Assembly (NCBI RefSeq): GCF_025362455.1
Contig: NZ_JANYGJ010000032.1
Coordinates: forward strand, 1-40,398
Direction: 5' to 3'
Length of the DNA stretch: 40,398 bases
From: Deinococcus sp.
GTDB taxonomy: Bacteria; Deinococcota; Deinococci; Deinococcales; Deinococcaceae
The notes under the pieces were generated by a model, which did no database searches, had not been told where the DNA came from, and was given only the letters and a program-made list of their open reading frames with translations. Positions 30,943 to 39,536 of the stretch are shown piece by piece. The position numbers and the translations under genes were made by a program. Position 1 is the first letter of the stretch. Each line of letters starts with the position of its first letter.

Positions 30943-32472
30943 TTGACGGCCACACTGTTTTCACCCCCATCTGAAGAGGTCTATCCGGCGCCGATCAAAT
31001 CGGTGGAGCCGAACTCGCCCGCTGCCCGCGCAGGCGTGCGCCCCGGCGATCAGCTCCTGCGCGTCAACGGCCAGGCCGTGACCGACGTGCTGGCCTACCG
31101 CCACCTGCTCTCCCAGGGCGAGGCGACGCTGGAGATCAGCCGCCCGGCCAAAGTGCCGTTCTTCGCCACCCCGCAGGACCACCACACCGTCAAGGCGGGC
31201 GGGGAGGCCCAGACTGAACCGGTACAGACATTCCTGTTCACGGTGGAGTGGGAAGACCCCGGCCTGGATTTCGAGGAAGTCCTCTTCGACGGCATTAAAA
31301 AGTGCGCCAACAAATGCGATTTCTGCTACGTGCATCAGATGCCGCGCGGATTCCGTAAAAGCTTGTACATCATGGACGACGATTACCGCCTGAGTTTCCT
31401 GTACGGCTCGTTCGTCACGCTGACCAACCTCAGTGAGCATGACATAGGCCGGATTATCGACGAAAACCTCTCGCCGCTGTACGTGTCGGTGCATACCGCC
31501 AATCAGGAACTGCGACGAGACATGATGAAGTGGTGGCGCCTGAAGGTCAAAGACCCCCAGGCCACCCAGATTCAGGGCATGATCGAGAGGTTAGAGGGCA
31601 TCGACCTCTACACCCAGATCGTGCTGCTGCCGGGCCGCAACGACGGCGACAACTTCGACGAGACGATGGAGTACCTCAGCACCCGCCCCAACGTCATCAG
31701 CGCGGCGGTAGTGCCTATCGGCCTGACCGAGCACCGCAAGAACCTGCCCGACGTGCGGACTTTTACGCCCCACGAGGCGCGTGACCTGCTGAAGCGGGCC
31801 AACGTCTGGCGCGAGAAACTGCTCGCCGAGCGCGGCACCCGCTTCATCTTCCCCAGCGACGAGTTTTATCTGCTGGCAGGCGAGCCGCTGCCCCCGGAGG
31901 ACGCCTACGAGGGCTTCCCGATGCTGGAAAACGGCGTGGGCATGATCCGAGATTTCCTCAACGAAGGGCTGCCGCCGCTGCCGACGCGCCTGGACACGCC
32001 GCGCAAGGTCATCCTGGGCACCGGGCTGCTGTTCGCCGAGTCGCTCGATCTGGCCGTGGAGCCGCTGCGGGCCATTGAAGGGTTGGAAATTGAAGTGCGG
32101 GCCGTCGAGAACCTGACCTTCGGCAAGGTTACCAGCGTCGCCGGACTGCTGACCGGGCGCTGCTTCCGGGCCGCCGTCAAACCGGGTGAGGCCGATGTGC
32201 TGATCGTGCCGCCCACGACGCTGCGCTACGGCACCGAGCTGATGATCGACAACACCAGCCTGGATGACCTGCGGACTGCCCTCAAGATGGACGTGCGCCC
32301 TGGCGGCAGCACCCTGGGCGAACTGGCCCGCGTCATTCTGGAGGGCGCCCTCAGCAGCGGCCCCCAGTTCGGCATGAGCGTCCACGCGGTCAAGGAAGGC
32401 GCGGTCAAGGCAAGCACGGTCAAGGAAGGCGCGGTCAAGGCAGGCATGGTCAACACGCCGTTTCAGAGCTGA
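30943..32472 (+). CDS. DUF512 radical-SAM/PDZ protein
   Basis: 509 residues, TTG start with GAGGAG upstream. An N-terminal PDZ-like domain (SVEPNSPAARAGVRPGDQLL) spans about 1-65. A radical-SAM-type cysteine motif CANKCDFCYVHQMP lies near residues 121-128 and the conserved DUF512 body follows (SPLYVSVHTANQELR, QIVLLPGRNDG, FIFPSDEFYLLAGEPLP). The family is predicted to bind an iron-sulfur cluster; its reaction is unknown. The last 30 residues are a tandem repeat (AVKEGAVKAST, VKEGAVKAGM) from a 30-base DNA repeat, probably a recent addition. Confidence 0.93.
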   Translation: MTATLFSPPSEEVYPAPIKSVEPNSPAARAGVRPGDQLLRVNGQAVTDVLAYRHLLSQGEATLEISRPAKVPFFATPQDHHTVKAGGEAQTEPVQTFLFTVEWEDPGLDFEEVLFDGIKKCANKCDFCYVHQMPRGFRKSLYIMDDDYRLSFLYGSFVTLTNLSEHDIGRIIDENLSPLYVSVHTANQELRRDMMKWWRLKVKDPQATQIQGMIERLEGIDLYTQIVLLPGRNDGDNFDETMEYLSTRPNVISAAVVPIGLTEHRKNLPDVRTFTPHEARDLLKRANVWREKLLAERGTRFIFPSDEFYLLAGEPLPPEDAYEGFPMLENGVGMIRDFLNEGLPPLPTRLDTPRKVILGTGLLFAESLDLAVEPLRAIEGLEIEVRAVENLTFGKVTSVAGLLTGRCFRAAVKPGEADVLIVPPTTLRYGTELMIDNTSLDDLRTALKMDVRPGGSTLGELARVILEGALSSGPQFGMSVHAVKEGAVKASTVKEGAVKAGMVNTPFQS

Positions 32473-32692
32473 TATGCAATGTTGAACAGCGCATTCGGGC
32501 CGAGGTTTGAACAGTTTGCTTGCCACCACCGGACGGTGCCGGGATCAGCTTCGTGACCAGGCGCTCAAGACCGCTCTGTCGCTGAGATTCTTCATATTCA
32601 AAATTCAGGAACGGCGAAAACTTCACGGCCCATCTAGACAACTTTGCGGTGGGAATGTTCACCAGACCTTTAAGCAGTGTAAAAATGACCAC

Positions 32693-33076
32693 ATGCTGAC
32701 TGGTTTCCGGAACTTTATTTTGCGTGGCAACGTTGTCGATCTCGCCGTCGGTGTGGTCACGGGCGCTGCTTTCGCCGCCCTCGTCACGGCCTTCACCGCA
32801 GCTTTCCTCACCCCGCTGATCAAATTGGTCGGTGGCGGCGGCAAAGTGGGTGGCTCCTTCGTCATCAATGATGTTGAGTTTCCCTGGGGCCTGTTCATCG
32901 GCGCCATCATCACTTTCCTCCTCACGATGGCCGTTATCTACTTCGCCGTCGTGGTGCCCATGAACGCCGCTATCGAGCGCCTCAAGCGCACTGAGAAGCC
33001 GCCTGTCGCCGAGCCCAGCAACGAAGAGAAACTGCTGGCCGAGATCCGAGACGCCCTGCGCAGCCGCCCCGTTTAA
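32693..33076 (+). CDS. mscL: Large-conductance mechanosensitive channel
   Basis: 127 residues. TM1 is NVVDLAVGVVTGAAFAALVT, preceded by the RNFILRG amphipathic helix. TM2 is IGAIITFLLTMAVIYFAVVV, and the C-terminal helix bundle is NEEKLLAEIRDAL. It opens on membrane stretch to release solutes after osmotic downshock. A TAAAAAT box 6 bases before ATG fits a leaderless start. Confidence 0.97.
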   Translation: MLTGFRNFILRGNVVDLAVGVVTGAAFAALVTAFTAAFLTPLIKLVGGGGKVGGSFVINDVEFPWGLFIGAIITFLLTMAVIYFAVVVPMNAAIERLKRTEKPPVAEPSNEEKLLAEIRDALRSRPV

Positions 33077-33092
33077 CCCCAATTCGTTTCAG

Positions 33093-33127
33093 ACCGGCCC
33101 TGCGTGTGTGGGGCCGGTTTTTTGTTT
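33093..33127 (+). terminator. Rho-independent terminator after mscL
   Basis: ACCGGCCC (33093-33100), ten-base loop, GGGCCGGT (33111-33118), followed by TTTTTTGTTT. Confidence 0.93.
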
Positions 33128-33138
33128 ATGCTGGGGGC

Positions 33139-33597
33139 ATGGCCCTCAACCGTTCGTATCTCGCCGCCTTCAACATGCACCGCGCCGCCCTGCACGACCT
33201 GTACGCGCAGCTTCCCGCCGAGCAGTCCGACTTCCGCGCCTGGCCGGAGGGCATGAGCTTTACCGGGCTGGCCGATCACCTCGCGGGGTCGAGCGAGCGG
33301 ATCATGGCGCTCGTGCAGGGTCAGGCTCCCGCTGCGCCCGGCAGCACACCGCCCAGTGCCAGCCTCAGCGAAGCGCGTGAGCGTCTGGAGCACAGCACCC
33401 GCACGCTGAGCGAATTTCTCGACTCGCTGAGCGACGAGGACATCAGCCGCGTCGTGACCGCCTTTGGGGGTAGGCAAATGCCGGTCAGCACGCTGCTGGA
33501 CTTCAACATCAACCACGAGGCCCACCACAAGGGTCAGGCGTGGATGATGGCCCGGATGATCGGCGTGCAGCCGCCGTTTTTCACCAAACTGAGCTGA
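33139..33597 (+). CDS. DinB-family (four-helix) protein
   Basis: 152 residues. Metal-site histidines are in LADHLAGS and NHEAHHKGQ, in the usual DinB/YfiT positions. Helices: MHRAALHDLYAQLPAEQ, EARERLEHSTRTLSEFLDSL, NINHEAHHKGQAWMMARMIG. The family includes thiol transferases and many members of unknown function; it is expanded in Deinococcus. TATGCT is 6 bases before ATG. Confidence 0.92.
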   Translation: MALNRSYLAAFNMHRAALHDLYAQLPAEQSDFRAWPEGMSFTGLADHLAGSSERIMALVQGQAPAAPGSTPPSASLSEARERLEHSTRTLSEFLDSLSDEDISRVVTAFGGRQMPVSTLLDFNINHEAHHKGQAWMMARMIGVQPPFFTKLS

Positions 33598-33638
33598 GTC
33601 TGCTGAACTGAGTCTGCCCAAAGCTGGGCCAGGCCCAC

Positions 33639-33929
33639 TCACACCTGCCGCAGCGCCCAGTACACCGCGAAACCGCCCACGATGCCCCAGGCCAGCGCTT
33701 TCGTGCGCCATAGCAGCGCGGCGGCCACCGCGCAGGCGATCAGTTTTTTGGGCCAGTCCGGGCTGCCCGCGATGTCCGGCACGATCAGGGCCGCGAACAC
33801 GCTGATGGGCACGAAGCGCAAGAAGGCCAGCCAGAACGGCGGCAGCACCAGCCGGTGCAGGCTCAGGCCAGCGAGCCGCGCCGCGAAGGTCACCGCCCAC
33901 ATCCCCAGCAAGGTCAGCAGGACGGTCAT
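33639..33929 (-). CDS. azlD: AzlD-family branched-chain amino acid exporter subunit
   Basis: 96 residues with three hydrophobic helices (LLTLLGMWAVTFAARLAGL, FVPISVFAALIVPDI, LAWGIVGGFAVYWALRQ). It has the AzlD pattern RFVPISVFAALIVPD. It works with AzlC, its start overlapping the AzlC stop by 4 bases (ATGA), as the small subunit of a branched-chain amino acid export system. Confidence 0.93.
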   Translation of the reverse strand: MTVLLTLLGMWAVTFAARLAGLSLHRLVLPPFWLAFLRFVPISVFAALIVPDIAGSPDWPKKLIACAVAAALLWRTKALAWGIVGGFAVYWALRQV

Positions 33930-34615
33930 GTTTTGGTGCCTCTGGTGCTCAGCCAGGCGCCGAACAGGGCGCCCAGAATCCCGGTCAGGAGCACCACCAG
34001 ACCGCCCGGCACGATTCTGGACAGGCTCCAGGCGATCAGTCCGGAAACCAGCGCCACCACCAGCGGAATGCGGCTGCTCAGGTGCGGCGTCAGCAGCCCC
34101 AGAAAGGCCAGCGGAAAGACGATGCCCACGCCCAGCGCCCCTGGGTCCGGCACCAGCGAGCCGAGCAGGCTGCCCAGCAGCGTGAACACGTTCCAGACGG
34201 CGTATAAGCTCAGCTCGGCGCCCAGCAGGTAGGCGTAATTCAGGCCCGGTGCGTTAATGGCCACGCCATACGCCTCGTCGGTCAGAAACTGGGCGGCCAT
34301 CAACCGCTGCGGCCAGGTTACCTTCACCTTCTGGGCCAGGCTCAGGCCGTACAGGACGTGCCGGACGTTGAGCACCGCCGTCGTGGCGATGATGCTCAGC
34401 GGCGAGGCGCCCTGGCCGAACAGCCCGGCAGCCGCGAACTGGGCCGCGCCCGCGAAGACGCTCAGGCTCATCCAGCTCGTTTCGAAGATGTTCAGGCCAC
34501 CGGCCCTGGCAGTGACCGCGTAGGCGGCGGCGAACGGCGCGATGCCCAGCCACAGCGGCACGATGGCCCGGAAGCCCGCGAGAAAGGAGGATCGGGAAAA
34601 GGGTGTCACCGTCAT
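33926..34615 (-). CDS. azlC: AzlC-family branched-chain amino acid exporter
   Basis: 229 residues, at least five membrane helices (IVPLWLGIAPFAAAYAVTA, SLSVFAGAAQFAAAGLFGQG, LGVGIVFPLAFLGLLTP, IPLVVALVSGLIAWSLSRIV, VVLLTGILGALFGAWLS). The AzlC motif NVRHVLYGLSLA is present. It forms the large subunit with the AzlD product. Confidence 0.95.
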   Translation of the reverse strand: MTVTPFSRSSFLAGFRAIVPLWLGIAPFAAAYAVTARAGGLNIFETSWMSLSVFAGAAQFAAAGLFGQGASPLSIIATTAVLNVRHVLYGLSLAQKVKVTWPQRLMAAQFLTDEAYGVAINAPGLNYAYLLGAELSLYAVWNVFTLLGSLLGSLVPDPGALGVGIVFPLAFLGLLTPHLSSRIPLVVALVSGLIAWSLSRIVPGGLVVLLTGILGALFGAWLSTRGTKT

Positions 34616-34654
34616 GATCCGCAGATTAACGCGGGGACCGGCTCCGGGCGTCGT

Positions 34655-35220
34655 TCACGGTGACTCGGTGGGCCTGGGGCGCGGTGTCCAGCAGCCCAGA
34701 ACCTGCCGCAACGAGACGATTTTGCCCATGTGGTAAGTACCTGGCGGGTGATGACGAAGGAATCAAGGGCGACCAACGGGACTTGTAAAGCTGCGGAGCA
34801 GAGAAGCCAACAGTGGCTGGTGGCGGAGGTGGAGGGTGTTCGGGCGCTGTTTCCGAATACCCGTAACTGTAGCTGCTAGCCACTTAGGCGTTGTGGACGG
34901 CGAGCTGCTCAAGGGCGTTTCTCCAGGTGAATCCCGGATTGTCAGCGCCCTCCTCGGTGTTCAGCCAGGCTTCGTCCTGGGCGAGCCCGGCGGCGCGTTC
35001 CGAATACGCGAGAAACGCATCGACCAGTGCCCGCCAGGCCGCCTCGTCTTTGGGCGCCGGACTGGGGGGAAAGCTCATGTTCTCCTCCCAATCCTGAGTC
35101 GCCGCTGCGCCGCGCTCCGCCGGGCCGGGCGGCGACCTGCTGGGGCGTCAGCCCGGCCAGAATGTAGCGGCGCGGCGCAAACTCACCGTCGAGAAAAAGA
35201 AAATTCCAGACCTGCGTCAT
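34655..35220 (-). pseudogene. Broken DinB-family gene with a 139-bp insertion
   Basis: GAGGAGGCCAC precedes ATG 35220, a good start. The N-terminus (TQVWNFLFLDGEFAPRRYIL, then AGLTPQQVAARP) is DinB-like. Near 35095-35120 the expected helix with the first metal His is missing and the frame changes, so a deletion happened. The second frame continues (QDWEENMSFPPSPAPKDEAA, then WRALVDAFL) to AVHNA, where the insertion 34746-34884 brings a stop. After the insertion the gene resumes exactly in frame as YHMGKIVSLRQVLGCW and ends at 34655. Two separate lesions mean no functional protein. Confidence 0.8.
34744..34886. mobile_element. 139-bp TA-flanked MITE-like insertion
   Basis: The insert 34746-34884 is bounded by TA on both sides (34744-34745, 34885-34886). 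Removing it with one TA restores the reading AAC GCC TAC CAC ATG GGC, that is N-A-Y-H-M-G, as expected for DinB proteins. The ends form imperfect inverted repeats: AGTACCTGGCGGG against AGTGGCTAGCAGC (9 of 13 match). TA duplication is typical of IS630/Tc1-mariner-type elements. No coding capacity. Confidence 0.7.
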
Positions 35221-35237
35221 GTGGCCTCCTCAAACTG

Positions 35238-35290
35238 TGGTGTTGACGAAAGGTGGTGTTGCCGAAAGACGGTGTTGCCGAAAGACGGAG
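35238..35290. repeat. Tandem GGTGTTGCCGAAAGA repeat
   Basis: About three 15-16-base units (GGTGTTGACGAAAG, GGTGTTGCCGAAAGAC, GGTGTTGCCGAAAGAC) upstream of the broken DinB gene. Confidence 0.6.
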
Positions 35291-35326
35291 CGGATGCTGT
35301 GAGTCGCCCTGGCCCAATTCTCTCAC

Positions 35327-36022
<696 letters not shown>

Positions 36023-36068
36023 GCGCCGGGGCAGTGTAACCCGGCGCCGGGGCAGATCGTAACGGGCG

Positions 36069-36100
36069 CTGACGTTCCGGTGACATGAGTGGTTTACAAT
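36069..36100 (+). promoter_or_regulatory. Candidate promoter of the SMR leader
   Basis: TACAAT at 36095-36100 with weak -35 candidates (GACGTT at 36071-36076). Transcription from here would begin at about 36107, just before the folded leader region. Confidence 0.5.
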
Positions 36101-36106
36101 TGAAAG

Positions 36107-36378
36107 CAAGTCGGCGCTGTCCACCCACGAGGGGCAGGAGCGCCGCACAGGTGCCCCCGTCAGGGCGCGGCGCCTGCCTTCAACAAGAACCGGGTGAAAC
36201 GGAAGATGCGCAGAGTTCCGCGCCGAAACATAACCGTACTGGAACTGCACATTGACTGGCTGTACGTCCTGAGCTGGACGTAGTGGGCTTGATGTTTGCT
36301 CAGCGAAGTGGCCCGCGTGCCAGCTTCGACGCGAACTGTTATTCAGATTCAGATTGACCCTCAAGGAAGGTGTTCTGT
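36107..36378 (+). ncRNA. Structured leader of the SMR operon (possible guanidine-type riboswitch)
   Basis: About 270 bases without a gene. 36133-36178 folds as GGCAG plus GCGCCGC against GCGGCGC plus CTGCC. The 5' CACC (36122-36125) can pair with GGTG in the loop (36150-36153) as a pseudoknot. ACGAGG precedes the stem and GTCAGG lies in the loop; both remind me of the guanidine-III riboswitch, which often precedes SMR guanidine exporters, but spacing differs. A second perfect hairpin TACGTCC/GGACGTA follows near 36263-36282. The riboswitch class is a weak suggestion; that the leader is structured is clear. Confidence 0.35.
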
Positions 36379-36732
36379 ATGCGGGCCTGGCTCGCACTGT
36401 TTTCCGCGATTGCCTGTGAGGTCACGGGCACGCTGGCGCTCAAGTTTTTCGGTGTCTCCGCGCCCTGGCTGGCCGCTTTGCTCAGCGGCGTGGGCATCGT
36501 CCTCTCGTACCTGCTGCTGTCGCTGGCGTTCCGCAAGATTCCGGTGGCCGTCGCTTACGGCGTCTGGGAGGCGCTGGGCCTGGCGTCTATCAGCGTGCTC
36601 GGCGTGCTAGTGCTGAATGAGACCCTCAGCCTGACGCAGTGGCTGGCGCTCGGTGGGCTGCTGATCGGTGCCCGGCTGCTCCACGGCGGCACCCGCCTGG
36701 CTGGGCCGGTGCCGAGCACGGAAACGCCGTGA
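36379..36732 (+). CDS. SMR-family efflux protein, subunit 1
   Basis: 117 residues, four membrane helices. AAGGAAGG lies 8 bases before ATG 36379. The essential Glu is at position 14 (SAIACEVTGTLALKF), with the conserved AVAYGVWEALGLASIS in helix 3. It exports a cation in exchange for protons; SMR members export guanidinium or quaternary ammonium drugs. It overlaps the second SMR gene by GTGA, as in two-component SMR pairs. Confidence 0.92.
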   Translation: MRAWLALFSAIACEVTGTLALKFFGVSAPWLAALLSGVGIVLSYLLLSLAFRKIPVAVAYGVWEALGLASISVLGVLVLNETLSLTQWLALGGLLIGARLLHGGTRLAGPVPSTETP

Positions 36733-37055
36733 GCGTCACGCTCGCCATGTGCTGCCTGGTGCTCGCCGCCGCGCTGGACGTCGCCTCGAACGTGCTGCTC
36801 AAGCGCTCGGAAGGCTTTCGTCGCCCGCTGCCCGGCGTGCTGGCGCTGCTGCTCATACTCTCGGCCTTCGGGCTGCTGAGCCTGGCGATCCGCGCCGTGC
36901 CGCTGAGCGTCGCCTACGCCGTCTGGGGCGGCCTGGGCATCCTGGGCACGGCGCTGATCAGCCGCCGAACCGACGGGGTACGCTTCTCGCCCGGCGCCTG
37001 GGCGGGTCTGGCGCTGATTCTGGGCAGCGTGGCGGTGTTGGGGCGGGGTGGGTGA
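36729..37055 (+). CDS. SMR-family efflux protein, subunit 2
   Basis: 108 residues, GTG start overlapping the upstream stop. Four membrane helices with SVAYAVWGGLGILGTALI in helix 3. The position of the essential Glu is held by Asp (AAALDVASNVLLKRSEGF, near residue 17). Together with subunit 1 it should form a heterodimer with fixed opposite orientation. The substrate is not determined. Confidence 0.9.
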   Translation: MSVTLAMCCLVLAAALDVASNVLLKRSEGFRRPLPGVLALLLILSAFGLLSLAIRAVPLSVAYAVWGGLGILGTALISRRTDGVRFSPGAWAGLALILGSVAVLGRGG

Positions 37056-37073
37056 AGGTGCGCGTCCCTCGCC

Positions 37074-37835
37074 TTATTTCTGCACGATCCACTTGTTCAG
37101 CAGCTTCTGGTACTCGCCGCTGGCTCTGAGCCGCGCCAGGGTCTTGTTCGCGGCGGCGGCCAGGTCGCTGCCCTTTTTGAACACGGCGCCGTAGTCCTCG
37201 GCCACCAGTGACTGACCCGCCTGCTCGAACTGGCCGGGCAGACGCTTTTTGAGGTCGGTCACGGTGGGCGCGTCCCCGATCAGCGCGGCGATGCGTCCGG
37301 CCCGCACGTCGGCGAGTCCTGCGGCGAAGTCGTCATAGACCTTGAGCACCGCGCCTTTGGTCTTGAGGGTATCGTTCGCCACGAATTGCCCGGTGGTATT
37401 CGCCTGCACGCCGATGGTCTTGCCCTTCACGTCGGCGGGCCAGGCGAACTTGGCCGGGTTGCCCGCCCCCACGATAAACACCTGGGCGCTGCGGTAATAC
37501 GGCCCGCTGAAGCCCACCACCTTGGCCCGCTCCGCCGTAATCGTGATGGCGCTCATGGCCATATCGACCCGCCCGGAGGTCACCGCCTGCGGCATCAGGG
37601 CGCCGAAGCCCACCGCCTGAATCTGGAGTTTGACGCCCAGGTCATCGGCGACGGCCCTGGCAATGTCGATATCGAAGCCCTGGACGTTGCCGTCGCTGCC
37701 CTTGAACTCGAACGGCTGAAAGGTCGGGTCGGTGCCCAGGACCAGCACGCCCTTCTTTTTCACGTCGGCGACGCTGGCGGCGAGGGCACAGGAGACGAAC
37801 AGCAGGCCGGAGACCGTCAGCAGAAGGCGCTTCAT
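37074..37835 (-). CDS. Amino acid ABC transporter substrate-binding protein
   Basis: 253 residues. Signal peptide MKRLLLTVSGLLFVSCALA; the Cys at 16 is not in a good lipobox, so it is probably periplasmic. Family 3 solute-binding motifs: GVLVLGTDPTFQPFEFKG, GFDIDIARAVADDLGVK, AMSAITITAERAKVVGFSGP, GKTIGVQANTTGQF. TAGTAT is 6 bases before ATG. It likely serves the permease at 35327-36022; the two genes are separated by the SMR pair on the other strand. Confidence 0.95.
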   Translation of the reverse strand: MKRLLLTVSGLLFVSCALAASVADVKKKGVLVLGTDPTFQPFEFKGSDGNVQGFDIDIARAVADDLGVKLQIQAVGFGALMPQAVTSGRVDMAMSAITITAERAKVVGFSGPYYRSAQVFIVGAGNPAKFAWPADVKGKTIGVQANTTGQFVANDTLKTKGAVLKVYDDFAAGLADVRAGRIAALIGDAPTVTDLKKRLPGQFEQAGQSLVAEDYGAVFKKGSDLAAAANKTLARLRASGEYQKLLNKWIVQK

Positions 37836-37919
37836 GCCCTCATACTACCGCCTGGACTATCCCGGCTCACGCGCTGGCCTGGCGCCGCCGCGAACAGGCC
37901 GCTGGCGAGAGTGGGCGGG

Positions 37920-39083
37920 TTATGGAGCGTCCGAGGTGAGTTGAGCAGGGAGGAAGATGCCGGTTTTGAGTTGATTCAGCGGCACATTGGTCACGCGCAC
38001 GAGTAGGGCGTTGACGCGGCCCTGACGAGACGGCGTGAGCTGGTCCAGGCCGTCGACGAAACGCAGATCACGCTGGGGTGTGTGCAACTCGGCGCTGCCG
38101 TCCTTTTGCACAGACGCGATGTCCACGAGGTACATGCCGGTCACCGTTCGCGAAACCACCATCACGGCTTCTCCAGGCTTTAGCGGCGTACGGACGCGCT
38201 GAGTGGCGCCCCTGCCTGCCATGTACCGGTTCATGGGGAGAGATGGCTGCGCCGGATCGGGGTTGAGGAGCGCCGTCAGCAATGCACCGTAGAGCGCCGG
38301 GTAGAACTGCCCGCCCTTAACCGGCTTCGCCACGCTGCCGAGCTGAAACGTAGCGCTTTCCAGCGTGATCCGGGGGCTGTCGTAGCCGCTGATGCTGAGC
38401 GCCGCGTTCGTCAGGGCGGCAGCGCGAACGATGCTGGCGGCGCTGACATAGCCCTGATTCTGGTACTGAAATTCCGGTTCCAGGACCACCTGCCGCTGCT
38501 GACCCAAGAGGACGGTGAATTTGCCTGCTGGAGTGCTGCTGGCTTTGAGCCCCTGTGCAGTCAGCGCCGCTTCCAGGTCCTTGAGCCCTATGTAGGCACC
38601 GCTTCCGACCAGGTTGATCGCCTTGAAGCACATCTGCCCCTTGGCGTTGGTCGAAACCTCCATTGACTGGGCCTGAAACGTCGTGAGCGTCGGCCCCGAC
38701 GGTGTTTTGCTGTCGACACAGATGGTCAGTTCCGGTATGGACGACAGCGCTGGAAGCTGCGGTATCGGCTTCCCTGCGCCCCCCGCCTGCACCAGTAGCA
38801 CGGCGCTCAGCACACTCACGGCGGCGATACTCAGTAGTTTCGGCATGTTGTGCACCCTGTTCATTCCGGCACTCACTCTCAGCGCCGGTCCAAGTTCCCT
38901 GATCGCCAGTTGCAGCGCCGTCTCCGGGTCGTGGCCCAGCAGGCAGTACCCGTCCTGGCGCGTCAGAATGTGTTCTTCCAGCTCGTCCCAGACGGCTTCC
39001 CGTCGCTCGGCATTCAGCCCGAAGGTGGCCCGTTTCAGGTAGCGCTCCAGAGCCGAAGTCGCCCTGATGAGCGCCGTGTTCAC
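37920..39083 (-). CDS. HAAS-like/permease-prefix domain membrane protein
   Basis: 387 residues, GTG start overlapping the PadR stop (GTGA). Residues 1-75 (WDELEEHILTRQDGYCLLGH, then ETALQLAIRELG) match the HAAS-type or permease-prefix helical domain that usually pairs with PadR regulators. One membrane helix near 82-100 (LLSIAAVSVLSAVLLVQAGG) anchors a long extracytoplasmic part with no recognised domain. The PadR-HAAS pair is a known signalling arrangement; the output is unknown. Confidence 0.85.
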   Translation of the reverse strand: MNTALIRATSALERYLKRATFGLNAERREAVWDELEEHILTRQDGYCLLGHDPETALQLAIRELGPALRVSAGMNRVHNMPKLLSIAAVSVLSAVLLVQAGGAGKPIPQLPALSSIPELTICVDSKTPSGPTLTTFQAQSMEVSTNAKGQMCFKAINLVGSGAYIGLKDLEAALTAQGLKASSTPAGKFTVLLGQQRQVVLEPEFQYQNQGYVSAASIVRAAALTNAALSISGYDSPRITLESATFQLGSVAKPVKGGQFYPALYGALLTALLNPDPAQPSLPMNRYMAGRGATQRVRTPLKPGEAVMVVSRTVTGMYLVDIASVQKDGSAELHTPQRDLRFVDGLDQLTPSRQGRVNALLVRVTNVPLNQLKTGIFLPAQLTSDAP

Positions 39084-39415
39084 GCGCCGCCCAGTTGGCT
39101 GACCGCCTGCGTGAAGGCCCCGAACTCCTGGCGTTTGGCCGCCAGCGCCGCCTGGCCCGCCGGGGTCAGGGCGTAGTATTTGCGCGGCTTGCCGTTGCGC
39201 CCGGCCTCGCCGTAGTCGGCCCGCAGCAGCCCGGAGCGCTCCAGCCGGTGCAGCGCGGGGTACAGGCTGCCCTCGCGGAACTCGAAGTAGCCGCCCGTGC
39301 GCGATTTGGCTTCCTGAATAATGGCGAAGCCGTACAGCGGCTGCCCTTCCAGAATGCTCAGCAAGATCAGGTCGAGGTGGCCGCGCAGCAGATCGGGGGT
39401 GGGTTGGGAATTCAT
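39080..39415 (-). CDS. PadR-family transcriptional regulator
   Basis: 111 residues. GGAGG precedes ATG 39415. PadR winged helix: HLDLILLSILEGQPLYGFAI, then FEFREGSLYPALHRLERSGL and GKPRKYYALTPAGQAAL. It probably represses its own operon with the HAAS-like protein encoded next. Confidence 0.95.
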   Translation of the reverse strand: MNSQPTPDLLRGHLDLILLSILEGQPLYGFAIIQEAKSRTGGYFEFREGSLYPALHRLERSGLLRADYGEAGRNGKPRKYYALTPAGQAALAAKRQEFGAFTQAVSQLGGA

Positions 39416-39536
39416 GACGTCCTCCGGAGCAGGTGAAACGAGGGCAGGGTACATCGTCTGTCTACAGAGTGCGCCTATGATGCGAAGGAGTCAAGCCCAG
39501 CCTGTCTGAGCTACAGTCCAGACTTATAATGCGGTG

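Noticed and set aside
36107..36378. Cobalamin or ykkC (guanidine-I) riboswitch
   Set aside because: The core boxes of these classes are not present; only a loose guanidine-III-like resemblance remains.
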